Below are positions 20,104 through 28,988 of a stretch of DNA of 64,000 nt, piece after piece (the first letter of the stretch is position 1; every line of letters starts with the position of its first letter). A program made the position numbers and the translations under genes. The stretch spans positions 62,001 through 126,000 of the forward strand of contig NZ_FMYX01000001.1 in assembly GCF_900102675.1 (NCBI RefSeq), given 5' to 3'. The stretch comes from Pseudomonas guariconensis. GTDB lineage: Bacteria > Pseudomonadota > Gammaproteobacteria > Pseudomonadales > Pseudomonadaceae. Under the pieces are notes generated by a model. The model was not told the origin of the DNA and ran no database searches. It saw nothing but the letters and a program-made list of their open reading frames with translations.

Positions 20104-21431
20104 TTGAACCGTAAATCCGTGCCGGTACCCCAAGAAGGCTTCGCCCTGGCCCCCGGTGCCATCGAGGTGTTGCCCGATGCGGCGAGCTACCGCACTCGCT
20201 TGCTTGAGCTGATTGCCAGCGCCACTCAACGTATTGTCATCGTCGCCCTGTACTTGCAAGAGGACGAGGCCGGCCAAGAAGTGCTCGACGCCTTGTACCA
20301 GGCCAAGGCGGCACGACCAGCGCTGGAGGTTCTCGTCGTCGTCGACTGGTTCCGGGCCCGGCGCGGCTTGCTGGGGGCGGGGCGGCAACCGGGCAACGCG
20401 GCGTGGTACCAGGCCCAGCGTCAACGCCGAGGCCTTGATGTGGTCATCCATGGTGTGCCGGTACAGACCCGCGAGCTGTTCGGCGTGCTGCACCTCAAAG
20501 GCAGCATCATCGATGACCAGGTGCTGTACACCGGGGCGAGCCTGAACAACGTCTACCTACACCGCTTCGACCGCTACCGGCTGGATCGATACCACCTGTT
20601 CCACAATGCCGGGTTGGCTGACGCCATGGCCGGCCTGGTGCGGCAGATACTGGCAAGTACCGCGACACCGCGCCTGGACTTGCCTGCACCGCCGACGACC
20701 AAACGCCTGCGTGGTGCGATTCGCCGGCTGCGAGCGCGTTTGAGGCACATGGTCTACGACCTGCCCGTGGCTCCGGCCCGGGAAGGGCTGCGGGTGATCC
20801 CTCTGTTGGGCATCGGCCGAGGCAATCCGCTCAACCGCAGCGTGTGCGCGCTGCTTGCGGCTGCGCGTTCGCAGATCGTGCTCAGCACACCGTACTTCAA
20901 CCCGCCCCGTGTACTGATCGCCGAGATCGACCGGGCGCTGGCCCGTGGGGTGACGGTGGAGATGATCATCGGTCACCGAACCGCCAACGATTTCTACGTC
21001 GCCCCCGGGCAACCCTTCACCGCCAGCGCCGCCTTGCCCTATCTGTACGAGGACAACCTGCGCGCCTTCGCCCATCGGCGCCAGGGCGCCATTGCCAGCG
21101 GCCAGCTGCAGGGCGGATCTGGAACGATCCGGGGCACACCTTCCATGCCAAGGGCGTGTGGATCGACGAACGCTACAGCTTGCTCACCGGCAACAACCTC
21201 AATCCCCGTGGGTTCAATCTGGACCTTGAGAACGGCCTGTTGATCGATGACCCCCAGGGACAGTGGCTCGCCCCCCGTGAGGCCGAACTCGAAAGGATCC
21301 GTCGGCACGCCCCCCGGCTGTCGTCGGCCGAGGAGCTGGGCGCGGCCGGCGAACACCCGCGCGAAGTGCTCAAGCTGCTGCGGCGGCTGCGCTACAGCCG
21401 CCTCGAGCCATTGATCAGGCGGGTGCTCTGA
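20104..21431 (+). pseudogene. pssA: Type II phosphatidylserine synthase, frameshifted
   Basis: The translation aligns along its length with the phospholipase-D-type PssA of E. coli, which makes phosphatidylserine from CDP-diacylglycerol and serine. The first HKD motif is HLKGSIIDDQVLYTGASLN. The second, HAKGVWIDERYSLLTGNNLN, is in a different frame. Frame 1 runs from 20104 (TTG start, CAGGAG just upstream) to about 21111. There a single missing base, at CTGCAGG-GCGGATCTGG, shifts to the third frame, which continues to the stop at 21431 (442 residues if repaired). Unrepaired, translation stops at 21243 and loses the second catalytic motif. It could be a true null or a read error. The gene end overlaps doxX by 17 bp. 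Confidence 0.88.
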
Positions 21432-21924
21432 CGCTCATTGGCTGGAACCGGCCGCGCAGCCAGTGATCCAGGCTCAGGCGGCCGGCCCCTTTGAGCAACA
21501 GTGGCAGCAAGGCCACCAGATAGATGACCGGCAGCTTGAAGTTGCCGTAGCCCTGGTTGGTAATCGCATAGCCCTGGGCAAGCTCGGCCAGGCTCGACCA
21601 CTGCGCCGGCCAGTGCACCGCGGCGATAGCCACTACTGTCACCACCATCAGCACGGCCGAGGCCAGGCGCGTGCCCAGGCCGAGCAGCAGCAACAGCGGG
21701 CAGATCAATTCAGCCCACAGCGAGAGCTGCCAGTTCACATTGGCTGGCAATAGGTTGAACGGGAAGGGAAAACTCGCTTGCAGATCAGTGAACCAGTTGG
21801 CGCCGTTAAATTTCTCGATACCCGATTCGAAGAACTCCCAGGCCAGGAACAGGCGCAGGGGCAGGTCGGCGCTCCAGGTACCGAGGCGATCCAGGGCGTT
21901 AAAGGCGCGGGGCAATGCGTTCAT
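21415..21924 (-). CDS. DoxX-family membrane protein
   Basis: A 169-residue inner-membrane protein with four helices. The DoxX pattern shows in [19 protein letters not shown] near the N-terminus, followed by [24 protein letters not shown] and a last hydrophobic segment, [12 protein letters not shown]. Family members are linked to redox and thiol-stress membrane complexes, but most are uncharacterised. Its 3' end overlaps that of pssA on the other strand. It lies downstream of, and codirectional with, the sensor kinase gene, with a strong hairpin between, so it may be transcribed separately. Confidence 0.85.
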   Translation of the reverse strand: MNALPRAFNALDRLGTWSADLPLRLFLAWEFFESGIEKFNGANWFTDLQASFPFPFNLLPANVNWQLSLWAELICPLLLLLGLGTRLASAVLMVVTVVAIAAVHWPAQWSSLAELAQGYAITNQGYGNFKLPVIYLVALLPLLLKGAGRLSLDHWLRGRFQPMSVRAPA

Positions 21925-21955
21925 GGTCAGGCTCTCTTGTCAGCAGGTTGGAGAA

Positions 21956-21976
21956 CTCGAGCCCTGGGGGCTCGAG
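21956..21976. terminator. Perfect hairpin between kinase and doxX genes
   Basis: CTCGAGCCC, loop TGG, GGGCTCGAG: a 9-bp perfect stem in the 157-bp gap. On the minus strand it lies 105 bases after the kinase stop and 32 bases before the doxX start, with no T-run. Confidence 0.5.
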
Positions 21977-22081
21977 GTGTGACAAGGAGTGTGTGCGGCG
22001 AGGGTATCTGCAGTGTGTCCAGGGCAGTGGCGTTATGTATCGGCGTGTAGTCGAAGCCGGGGCCGGGACGCGGCCCCCACG

Positions 22082-23368
22082 TCATTTGAGCTCGATCTGC
22101 GCGCACAGCCCGCCGCCAGCGCGGTTGCTCAAGGTCAGTTGCCCTCCCATGGCCTGGGTCAGTTGCTGAGCGATCGCCAGCCCCAGGCCGGTACCTCCGG
22201 TGCTGCGGTTGCGGGAACCTTCCACCCTGTAGAACGGTTTGAGCACTTCGGCCAGCTCATCGGCGGGAATGCCAGGCCCTTCGTCGAGCACACGGATCAA
22301 CGTGCCGTTCCCGGTGTGTTCCACCTCAAGCTGCGCGGCACCTGCGAACTTCAGCGCGTTGTCCACCAGGTTCACCAGCACCCGGCGCAGGGCATGGGGG
22401 CGGGTGTGGAGGGTGACATCGGTGGCACCCAGGCGCTCGACCTTTGCGCCGCTGTCCTGGTAATCGAAGACCAGGCTGTCGAGGAAGGCATCGAGCTTGA
22501 TGCGGCAGGGCGCCTCGGTGCTGCTGTCCATGCTGCGCGCGTACGCCACGCCTTCGCGCACCAAGTGTTCCATGGCGCTCAGGTCGCTCCAGAGTTTGTC
22601 CTTCTCCAGGCCGTCGTCCATCACCTCCACCCGCAATTTCATGCGCGTGATGGGGGTTTGCAGGTCATGGGAGATGGCCGCCAGCAGTTGCATGCGCTCT
22701 TTGAGGTAGGCCGCGATGCGCGCCTGCAGGGCGTTGAAGGCGACGGCCGCGTAGCGCACCTCTCGGGGGCCGCTTTCGTCCAGTTGGGGGCCGGGTTTGT
22801 CCGGGTCCAGATCGTCCACCGCACGGGCCAGCCGGGTCAGTGGACGGATCGCCAGACGCACGGCCAGCCAGGTGCAGCCCAGCAGCACCGCCAGCTGGAT
22901 CAACAGCACCACCGGCAGCCATTTGGCCAAGGGCACGCCGGCCGGCGTGACGTCGATGGTCAGCGGCGCGCCGTCCGCCAGGCGCAAGTGGGCCTGAAAA
23001 TGCGCAATGGGGCCCGGGATCTCCTGGAAGGTCAGGCGATAATCCTGGCCGATCGCCTTGACGATCGACTCGGCGGCCATGGGCGGGTCCTCGCTGGCCA
23101 TAGCCTGGCCACTGAGGCCTTCACTGAGTTGATAGCGATAATTTTGCCGTTGCAGGCGTGGCAGCCAGGCAGCACGTTCGTTTGCTGGCAAGCGCTCGAG
23201 GATCGCCACCGAGGTTGCCACGTCTTGCTCCAGGTTGTTGAGCATCATCGAACGGCTGCTGACGTAGCGCTCGTAGAACTGCAGGCCGAACGACAGCCCG
23301 TAGGCCAGCACCAGCCCGGTGAGAAAGATCAGCGCCAGGCGCGAGGCAAGGGTACGGGGCCATCTCAT
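22082..23368 (-). CDS. Sensor histidine kinase, OmpR-system partner
   Basis: A membrane kinase of 428 residues. One helix lies at about residues 9-29 and another at about 145-167 (VVLLIQLAVLLGCTWLAVRLA), enclosing a periplasmic sensor domain. HAMP follows, then HisKA with the phospho-accepting His in AAISHDLQTPITRM, then HATPase_c with NALKF, DEGPGIP and GGTGLGLAI. The start at 23368 overlaps the stop of the response regulator gene as ATGA, so the two are translationally coupled. The longer frame to 23674 lies inside the regulator gene and is not real. The signal is unknown. Confidence 0.93.
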   Translation of the reverse strand: MRWPRTLASRLALIFLTGLVLAYGLSFGLQFYERYVSSRSMMLNNLEQDVATSVAILERLPANERAAWLPRLQRQNYRYQLSEGLSGQAMASEDPPMAAESIVKAIGQDYRLTFQEIPGPIAHFQAHLRLADGAPLTIDVTPAGVPLAKWLPVVLLIQLAVLLGCTWLAVRLAIRPLTRLARAVDDLDPDKPGPQLDESGPREVRYAAVAFNALQARIAAYLKERMQLLAAISHDLQTPITRMKLRVEVMDDGLEKDKLWSDLSAMEHLVREGVAYARSMDSSTEAPCRIKLDAFLDSLVFDYQDSGAKVERLGATDVTLHTRPHALRRVLVNLVDNALKFAGAAQLEVEHTGNGTLIRVLDEGPGIPADELAEVLKPFYRVEGSRNRSTGGTGLGLAIAQQLTQAMGGQLTLSNRAGGGLCAQIELK

Positions 23369-24105
23369 AACGGCGACTCGAGCAACTGCACCGGCAGGGA
23401 GAACACATAGCCCTCGCTGCGTACGGTTTTGATGCAGGTGGGTTCGCGGGCGTCGTCGCCCAGACGTTGGCGCAGGCGGCTGACCAGCAAGTCGATAGAG
23501 CGGTCGAAGATATCCGCCTCGCGGCCCTGGGTGAGGTTGAGCAGTTGTTCGCGGCTGAGCACCCGCTGGGGGTGGTCGAGAAACACCCGCAGCAGGCGAT
23601 ACTCCGCGCCGCTCAGGGCCACCAGGGTGCCGTCGGTGTCGAGCAGGTGGCGGGCGGTGGTGTCCAGCCGCCATTGGCCGAAGCCGATCAGCCGGCTGCT
23701 TTCGCTGATGGTCAGGTTGGGCGGCAGCATCCGCGTGCGACGCAGCACGGCGTTGATGCGCGCCAGCAGTTCACGCGCCGAGAAGGGTTTGGTGAGGTAG
23801 TCGTCGGCCCCCATCTCAAGGCCAATGATGCGGTCGGTCTCATCGTTGCGTGCGGTGAGCATCAACACAGGCGTGTTGCGGTGCTTGCCGGCGCGCAGTT
23901 CACGGCACAGCAGCAGGCCGTCGTCGCCGGGCATCATGATGTCGAGCACGATCAGGTCGACCGCGTTGTTCTCCAGGAAGGCGCGCATTTGCCGGCCATC
24001 GGCGACGATGCTGGTGCGCAGGCCGTTCTTCTTCAAGTAATTGCCGACCAGCTCGCGGATTTCGCGATCGTCGTCGACGATCAGGATGTGATCGACATGT
24101 TCCAT
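23365..24105 (-). CDS. OmpR-family response regulator
   Basis: A 246-residue regulator. The receiver domain (1-120) keeps VDDD, the phospho-acceptor Asp in LIVLDIMMPGDDG, and the LTKPF lysine. The winged-helix DNA-binding domain (about 140-240) has LSGAEYRLLRVFLDHP and RSIDLLVSRLRQRLGDD. The ATG at 24105 has AGGAAC about 7 bases upstream. It diverges from the DUF2790 gene across a 216-bp region, so that small secreted-protein gene is a likely target. Resemblance is to CopR/OmpR-type systems in general, and I cannot assign a stimulus. Confidence 0.93.
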   Translation of the reverse strand: MEHVDHILIVDDDREIRELVGNYLKKNGLRTSIVADGRQMRAFLENNAVDLIVLDIMMPGDDGLLLCRELRAGKHRNTPVLMLTARNDETDRIIGLEMGADDYLTKPFSARELLARINAVLRRTRMLPPNLTISESSRLIGFGQWRLDTTARHLLDTDGTLVALSGAEYRLLRVFLDHPQRVLSREQLLNLTQGREADIFDRSIDLLVSRLRQRLGDDAREPTCIKTVRSEGYVFSLPVQLLESPL

Positions 24106-24321
24106 CGGAGGGTTCCTGTACAGGGTTGGATAGGCGCAGTGTACCGAGCGTTGTGGCCCTTGCGGACCGGGCTTTGTATTGCAGTGTATCCGTCGGCGGT
24201 GCAGATACAGCACAAGGCAATAGGAGGCCTTTGCGGACACAGCCCGGATACCCGCCAGCGGTGAAATGGCTCTCGACCGGGGAAGACTCCCCACCGCATA
24301 AACACTCGCAGGAGAGATGCC

Positions 24322-24594
24322 ATGACCACCAAGACTTTTGCCATCGCCGCCTTGTTTGCCTTGTCCAGTTTGGGCGCCATCGGTGCCCAGGCAAGCCCGC
24401 AACCGATGCAGGACAACGTGATGCAATACCGCTATGGCGATCATCTGGATATTCAGAAAGTACTCTCTACCCAGGACGACCAGGCCAACGCCTGTGGCGT
24501 GGTCACCACCCGCATGGATTACCTGGACTCCCACGGCCAGCGTCAGAGCGTCGAGTACCGTACCTACGCCACCGGCGGCTGCCATGAAAATTGA
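24322..24594 (+). CDS. DUF2790 small secreted protein
   Basis: A 90-residue protein with a signal peptide (TFAIAALFALSSLGAIGAQA). The mature part is the DUF2790 type: the YGDHLDIQKVLS, CGVVTTRMDYLDS and VEYRTYATGGC segments with two conserved cysteines that could pair. The family is common in pseudomonads and often next to two-component systems, as here, where it diverges from the regulator gene. AGGAGAG precedes the ATG by about 6 bases. Its last 11 bases overlap the start of the thioredoxin-like gene. Function unknown. Confidence 0.85.
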   Translation: MTTKTFAIAALFALSSLGAIGAQASPQPMQDNVMQYRYGDHLDIQKVLSTQDDQANACGVVTTRMDYLDSHGQRQSVEYRTYATGGCHEN

Positions 24595-25114
24595 CCGGCG
24601 CATGCTGATCAAGGTCGGCGGGTTGGGCATGGGACTGGTTGGGCTTGGCCTGGCCGGTTACCTGGCGGCGCGGGACGGGCAGGGCGCCATGCCTTCGCTG
24701 GCCGGCGCCAGCCAGTGGCTGAACTCGGCGCCGCTGGATGCCCCGGCGCTCAAGGGCAAGGTGGTACTGGTGGATTTCTGGACCTGGGATTGCGTCAACT
24801 GCCAGCGCAGCCTGCCCTATGTCAACGACTGGTCTCGGCGCTATGCCGACCAAGGGCTGGTGGTGATCGGGGTGCATACGCCGGAATACGACTATGAGCA
24901 TGATCTGGGCACCCTGCGCCAGAAGGTGGCCAGTCTAGGCATCGGTTATCCGGTAGCGGTGGACAACGACTACCGGATCTGGAACGCCTGGGGCAACCAG
25001 TTCTGGCCAGCCCATTACTTCATTGACCGTCAGGGACAGGTGCGCCATGTGCATTACGGCGAAGGCGGCTATGACGGTCAGGAGAAGGTGATACAGGCGT
25101 TGCTGGCTGAGTGA
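24584..25114 (+). CDS. TlpA/DipZ-type thioredoxin-like protein
   Basis: A 176-residue exported or membrane-anchored redoxin. Residues about 5-27 form a hydrophobic, twin-arginine-like start (RRMLIKVGGLGMGLVGLGL). The redoxin domain follows, with the active-site pair in WDCVNCQRS (CxxC = CVNC), the conserved PEYDYEHD segment, and the cis-proline area WPAHYFIDRQG. This matches the C-terminal redoxin domain of DipZ proteins, here without a CcdA membrane part. The ATG at 24584 lies within the end of the DUF2790 gene, which indicates coupled translation. A strong terminator follows at once. Confidence 0.88.
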   Translation: MKIDRRMLIKVGGLGMGLVGLGLAGYLAARDGQGAMPSLAGASQWLNSAPLDAPALKGKVVLVDFWTWDCVNCQRSLPYVNDWSRRYADQGLVVIGVHTPEYDYEHDLGTLRQKVASLGIGYPVAVDNDYRIWNAWGNQFWPAHYFIDRQGQVRHVHYGEGGYDGQEKVIQALLAE

Positions 25115-25125
25115 CCGCGTATCTT

Positions 25126-25146
25126 GGGGCGCTTGGCGCCCCTTTT
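25126..25146. terminator. Rho-independent terminator shared by convergent genes
   Basis: GGGGCGC, loop TTG, GCGCCCC, then TTTT: a perfect 7-bp stem 11 bases past the stop of the thioredoxin-like gene. Its last base touches the stop of the converging MFS gene. Confidence 0.85.
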
Positions 25147-26291
25147 CATAGGGCCTTCTGCCGCTCGCGCATGCCCGCCATGCACTTGAGCAGAAAACCG
25201 ATGGTCACCGCACTGGCTGCGGTGATGAAGATCGAAGGCTTTCCGGTCACCTGCAACAGCATCGAGATGAACGCTGGCGCAACTGCAGCCGCACTGGCCA
25301 GCGTGATCGGCACCAGTGGGGTGAACTGGCCTTGGGGGTCGTTGGTGGCGATGGCGCCCATGTAGTAGCTCAACGCCAGGGCCCAGCCGAAGTTCAGGAT
25401 GAACAGCGCCACGAACAGGCTGATCGCGCTCGGTGTACCCCCGGCGAGCAGGACGATGGCCAACAGCACCAGCAACGAGCCAAGGCCGATCATCGGCCCG
25501 CGGCTGACCCGTGCCCCCAACAGGCTCGGCAGACCCGAGCCAGGCAGGCCGCCCAGCACGCCCATACCGAATGCCCAACCCACCTCCACGGCGCTCAGGC
25601 CTTGGTCATGCCCCAGCTGATCGAGGAAGCCCCAGACGCTGTAGATCGCCAGTTGCAGGAACAACATACCCAGCAATGAATAGCGGCCGATGCGCGCCGA
25701 TCCCTGACCGCTGGCGGCCAGCACGGTGCCGCGGGTGACGGCGTGGCAGACCGGTAAGGCGATGCAACTGACGCTGATCAGGCCGAACCAGCCCGCCATC
25801 GAGGCGATTGCCAGCGAACTGCCGAACGCTTCGGCCACCAGCGGCAGGGTGGCGGCTGAGAACGCGAAGATGCCTGTCTGCAGGAACAGCACCAGGCCAA
25901 AGGAGCGGTCCTGTCCCGGCAGGCGGCCGAGGTCGTTGAGGGTATTGGCGTACAACAGGCCCCCGCCAATCCCCGCGAGCAGGCGCCAGGCAAGTACCGG
26001 GGTGAAGCTGGCGCTTTGCGCCGTGAACAGATTACAGGCCAGCGCCAGCAGCGCGGCCAGTAGATAGACGCGGCGCTGGCTACCTTGCCGAGCCAACAAG
26101 GGGCTAAGCAGGGTACCCAGGACCAGGCCACCCATTTCCATGGCGATCACCAGGCCTTGCTGGCTGAGGGAAAGGGCCAGGCGTTCGGCCAGCAGGCCGA
26201 TGAACATGGGTTGAACGCCAATTACGATGATGGCCGTGCTGGCGATGAAGATCAGAGAAGCACGCTGGAGCCGGGAATTGTTGTTGTGCAT
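25146..26291 (-). CDS. MFS transporter
   Basis: A 12-helix major facilitator of 381 residues, shorter than the MHS carriers in this window and without their motifs. It has the IGVQPMFIGLLAERL opening, EMGGLVLGTLLSPLLARQG in loop 2-3, and LAGIGGGLLYANTLNDLG in helices 4-5. It is codirectional with, and 107 bp downstream of, the amidohydrolase gene, so it may carry that enzyme's substrate or product. The ATG at 26291 is preceded by few Shine-Dalgarno-like bases (GGGAC). The substrate is unknown. Confidence 0.87.
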   Translation of the reverse strand: MHNNNSRLQRASLIFIASTAIIVIGVQPMFIGLLAERLALSLSQQGLVIAMEMGGLVLGTLLSPLLARQGSQRRVYLLAALLALACNLFTAQSASFTPVLAWRLLAGIGGGLLYANTLNDLGRLPGQDRSFGLVLFLQTGIFAFSAATLPLVAEAFGSSLAIASMAGWFGLISVSCIALPVCHAVTRGTVLAASGQGSARIGRYSLLGMLFLQLAIYSVWGFLDQLGHDQGLSAVEVGWAFGMGVLGGLPGSGLPSLLGARVSRGPMIGLGSLLVLLAIVLLAGGTPSAISLFVALFILNFGWALALSYYMGAIATNDPQGQFTPLVPITLASAAAVAPAFISMLLQVTGKPSIFITAASAVTIGFLLKCMAGMRERQKAL

Positions 26292-26398
26292 TGTGGGGTC
26301 CCGATGAATGAAATGGCTGATGCGTGTCGCAGTGGAGCGCCCCGCAGCCCGCGCGTTGGCGCGACACTGCGAAGCGGCTTGGGACGAAGGGCCTGGGC

Positions 26399-28081
26399 TC
26401 AGGTCAGGGCGCGGCTCAGCTGGTCATGGGTGACTTGGCCGTTCATCAGGGTCAGCAGAACCTCGGTCTTGCCGATCTGGTAGCGGTCCAGCTCGAACAA
26501 GTCCTGTTCCAGAATGATGATGTCCGCGCGCTTGCCTTCGCTGATCGAGCCGATCTCTTTCTCCAGGCCCAACTGGTAGGCGCCATTGATGGTGTAGGCG
26601 GCGATCAGCTGGGGGATGCTCAGCTTCTCGTGGATGTCCGGCATCACCGGGGCACCGGGCTCGCCCGCCAACTGCCGGGTATGGCCGGACTCGATGTGCT
26701 CCACCGGTCGATGCTGGCAGCGGCACTGGCAGGCCAGCCCGTCCATGCCGATGGACACGGTCACGCCCTGTTCGATGAAGCTGCGGAACCTGTACATCGA
26801 GGCCCAGCGCTGCGGGCCATAGGACTTCTGGATCGCCTGGGTATAGGCGTCGACCACACCCCACTGCAGCTGGGTATTGGCCATTACGCCGATGCGGCGA
26901 AAACGCGGGATGTCGTCCGGGTGGGTGAGGAACGCGTGGGTGATCACATGGCGACGGTCACGTGGCGGGTTGCTCGCGCTGACACGCTCGAACACATCCA
27001 AGGCCATGCGCACGGCGCCATCGCCCACGGCGTGGACCATCACATCGATGCCGTTGAGGTCGGCCTCGCGCACGTGCCGCTCGAAGGTTTCCTCCGGCAT
27101 GGTGGTGCTGCCGCAGCTGTGCGGCTTGTCACAGTAGGGCTCGAGCAGGTAGGCGGTGTGGTTCATCTCGGTGCCGTCGAGCATCAGTTTCAGCGCCTGG
27201 GCCTTGACCAGAGGGCTTGCGTACTCAGCGCGCAGGGCCTTGAGACTGGCCACCGGGTCCGGGTCGGTGCCCATGTCGATGTAGCTGCCGACCACCCGGA
27301 GCTTGAGGCGTTGCTCGTCTTCCAGGCGCATCAGAGTCTGGTACAGCAGCGACTGATCGCCGCTCGGGTCGAGGAAGCCTGCGTCGAACACGGTGGTGAT
27401 GCCGGCGGCGACCAGTTTCTCCTGCCACAAGGCGATCGAGCGCAGGTACAGATCGATGCCGACAGGCAGATAACCCAGGTCGCTCAGGCGCTGCATCAGT
27501 AGCGAATAGGCCGCGCCATCGACGATCAGGCCGGTGGGTTCGCCGGTGTGCGGGTCCTTCTCGAACCAGCTGGCGCCTTCTTCCACCGGTGGCGTGTCAC
27601 GGTCGATGCCTGCCAGCTCCAGGGCCTTGGAGTTGACCCACATGGAATGGTAGTCGGTGGACAACAGGCACACTGGCTTGTCGGCACAGATCGCGTCCAG
27701 GGTTTCGCGGCGCAGCATGTCCCCAGGCACCAAGGCCTGGACCCAACCCATGCCGGTGATGGCCTTCTCGTTGGGGTTCTCGTCCACGTAGCGCTTGAGC
27801 GCAGCCAGCACCTGATGGGGGTCTTCATGGTTGACGAAGGCCTGATGGGCGAACGCGGTGGTGGAAAAGTGCCAGTGGGATTCGACGAAACCTGGCAGCA
27901 CCAACTTGCCCTGGGCGTCGAGCATGCGCGTGGCAGGGCCCTTGAAAGCCAGCACGCTACGGTCGTCGCCGACATGCACGATACGCTCGCCGCGCACCGC
28001 CACGGCGCTGGCCCAGGGGCGGTGCGGATCGACGGTGTAGATACGGGCGTGGTGGATGATCAGGTCGGCATGTTCAGTCAT
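26399..28081 (-). CDS. YtcJ-type amidohydrolase, with a local double frameshift
   Basis: A metal-dependent hydrolase of 560 residues in the amidohydrolase-3 family. It shows LPGFVESHWHF with metal-binding histidines near residue 70, VHAVGDGAV and HVITHAF in the barrel, and SIGMDG carrying the active-site Asp. After that Asp, the stretch GLACQCRCQHR is foreign to the family. Reading the same bases in the neighbouring frame gives WPASAAASID, which fits. One extra base near 26737-26740 and one missing base near 26706-26709 explain it. The rest of the protein is intact. The ATG at 28081 has only a weak GAG upstream. It diverges from a TetR gene and precedes an MFS gene. The substrate is unknown. 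Confidence 0.87.
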   Translation of the reverse strand: MTEHADLIIHHARIYTVDPHRPWASAVAVRGERIVHVGDDRSVLAFKGPATRMLDAQGKLVLPGFVESHWHFSTTAFAHQAFVNHEDPHQVLAALKRYVDENPNEKAITGMGWVQALVPGDMLRRETLDAICADKPVCLLSTDYHSMWVNSKALELAGIDRDTPPVEEGASWFEKDPHTGEPTGLIVDGAAYSLLMQRLSDLGYLPVGIDLYLRSIALWQEKLVAAGITTVFDAGFLDPSGDQSLLYQTLMRLEDEQRLKLRVVGSYIDMGTDPDPVASLKALRAEYASPLVKAQALKLMLDGTEMNHTAYLLEPYCDKPHSCGSTTMPEETFERHVREADLNGIDVMVHAVGDGAVRMALDVFERVSASNPPRDRRHVITHAFLTHPDDIPRFRRIGVMANTQLQWGVVDAYTQAIQKSYGPQRWASMYRFRSFIEQGVTVSIGMDGLACQCRCQHRPVEHIESGHTRQLAGEPGAPVMPDIHEKLSIPQLIAAYTINGAYQLGLEKEIGSISEGKRADIIILEQDLFELDRYQIGKTEVLLTLMNGQVTHDQLSRALT

Positions 28082-28227
28082 GGCGGTACTCGTGGGGCTG
28101 GGCGAGGGAGGGCCGCGGACGACAGGCGAGGGTAGGCATTGCAAGGCTCCCGCTGGTTGTTGTTGTCGGGCAGGGTGCGGCCGGTACGGCGTGGTCAGTC
28201 GATCACGTGGAAATATTCTTTAATCCA

Positions 28228-28255
28228 TAAAAACTTTTAGTCAATAAAATTTTTA
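28228..28255. promoter_or_regulatory. AT-rich twin palindromes in the amidohydrolase/TetR promoter
   Basis: TAAAAACTTTTA (28228-28239) and TAAAATTTTTA (28245-28255) are two short palindromes 5 bases apart, in a strikingly AT-rich stretch inside the 232-bp divergent region. The spacing of their centres is about 16 bp. They are good candidates for a TetR-family operator overlapping the promoters. Confidence 0.5.
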
Positions 28256-28313
28256 ATCGAATGAGTTTGCCGTTATGCTGGGCGCCCACCCGCCAACGCC
28301 AGCCAGGAGAGCC

Positions 28314-28937
28314 ATGAGCGGATTGCGCGAACAACAAAAGGCCCTGCGCCGCCAGGCCATCAGTCAGTCGGCCCTTAGCCTGTTCGAGAGCCAAGGGTTC
28401 CAGACCACCACCATGGAGCAGATCGCCCGTTCGGCGGCGGTCTCGGTGCCTACGGTCTTCGCCTATTTCGGCAGCAAGCAGGAGATCCTTCTGGAGAAAC
28501 TGCGCGAGGCGGATCACCGCGCCATCAGCGCCGCGCGCCAGCGCATCCCCGAGCTGGACGACCCGATCGACACCATTTGCTATTTCGAGCGTTGCCTGAC
28601 CGAGTTCGCCTTCGAGGTGCTGTCGCCTGCGTTGTGGCGCGAGATCCTGCCCCAGGTGATTGCGCTGCTTGGGCCTGATCAGTCGGCGTTGCCTGCGCCC
28701 TACAAGCGGGTCAACGATGCGTTGGTGAGCGAGATCGCTGCGCTGTTGGACGAGCTGCGCGGGCTGGGCAAGTTACGCGCCGATCTGGATGTCGACTATG
28801 CCGCCTTCATGCTCAACGACTATGGGCACCTGCAACTGCTGCGCCTGTGCCGCAGCGAGCCCATGGACCTGGAGCGGTACTGGCGCGAGGTGCGTGAATC
28901 GACTGCGTTCATGGTGCGGGGGATGCTGCCCGCCTGA
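28314..28937 (+). CDS. TetR-family transcriptional regulator
   Basis: A regulator of 207 residues. The helix-turn-helix lies at about residues 10-55 (FQTTTMEQIARSAAVSVPTVFAYFGSKQEIL). The C-terminal helical domain has no motif that reveals the ligand. I chose the ATG at 28314, which has CAGGAGA 3-10 bases upstream, over the frame start at 28275. It diverges from the amidohydrolase gene, the usual layout for a TetR repressor and its target. It also lies 51 bp from the convergent end of the shikimate dehydrogenase paralogue. Confidence 0.9.
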   Translation: MSGLREQQKALRRQAISQSALSLFESQGFQTTTMEQIARSAAVSVPTVFAYFGSKQEILLEKLREADHRAISAARQRIPELDDPIDTICYFERCLTEFAFEVLSPALWREILPQVIALLGPDQSALPAPYKRVNDALVSEIAALLDELRGLGKLRADLDVDYAAFMLNDYGHLQLLRLCRSEPMDLERYWREVRESTAFMVRGMLPA

Positions 28938-28988
28938 TGACGTGCAATCTGCTTCGCGGGTACGGCGATGTACCCGCGAGCAGGTACC

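Noticed and set aside
21989..23410. Plus-strand frame of 473 codons
   Set aside because: Antisense to the sensor kinase gene, which has intact HisKA and ATPase motifs and a coupled start.
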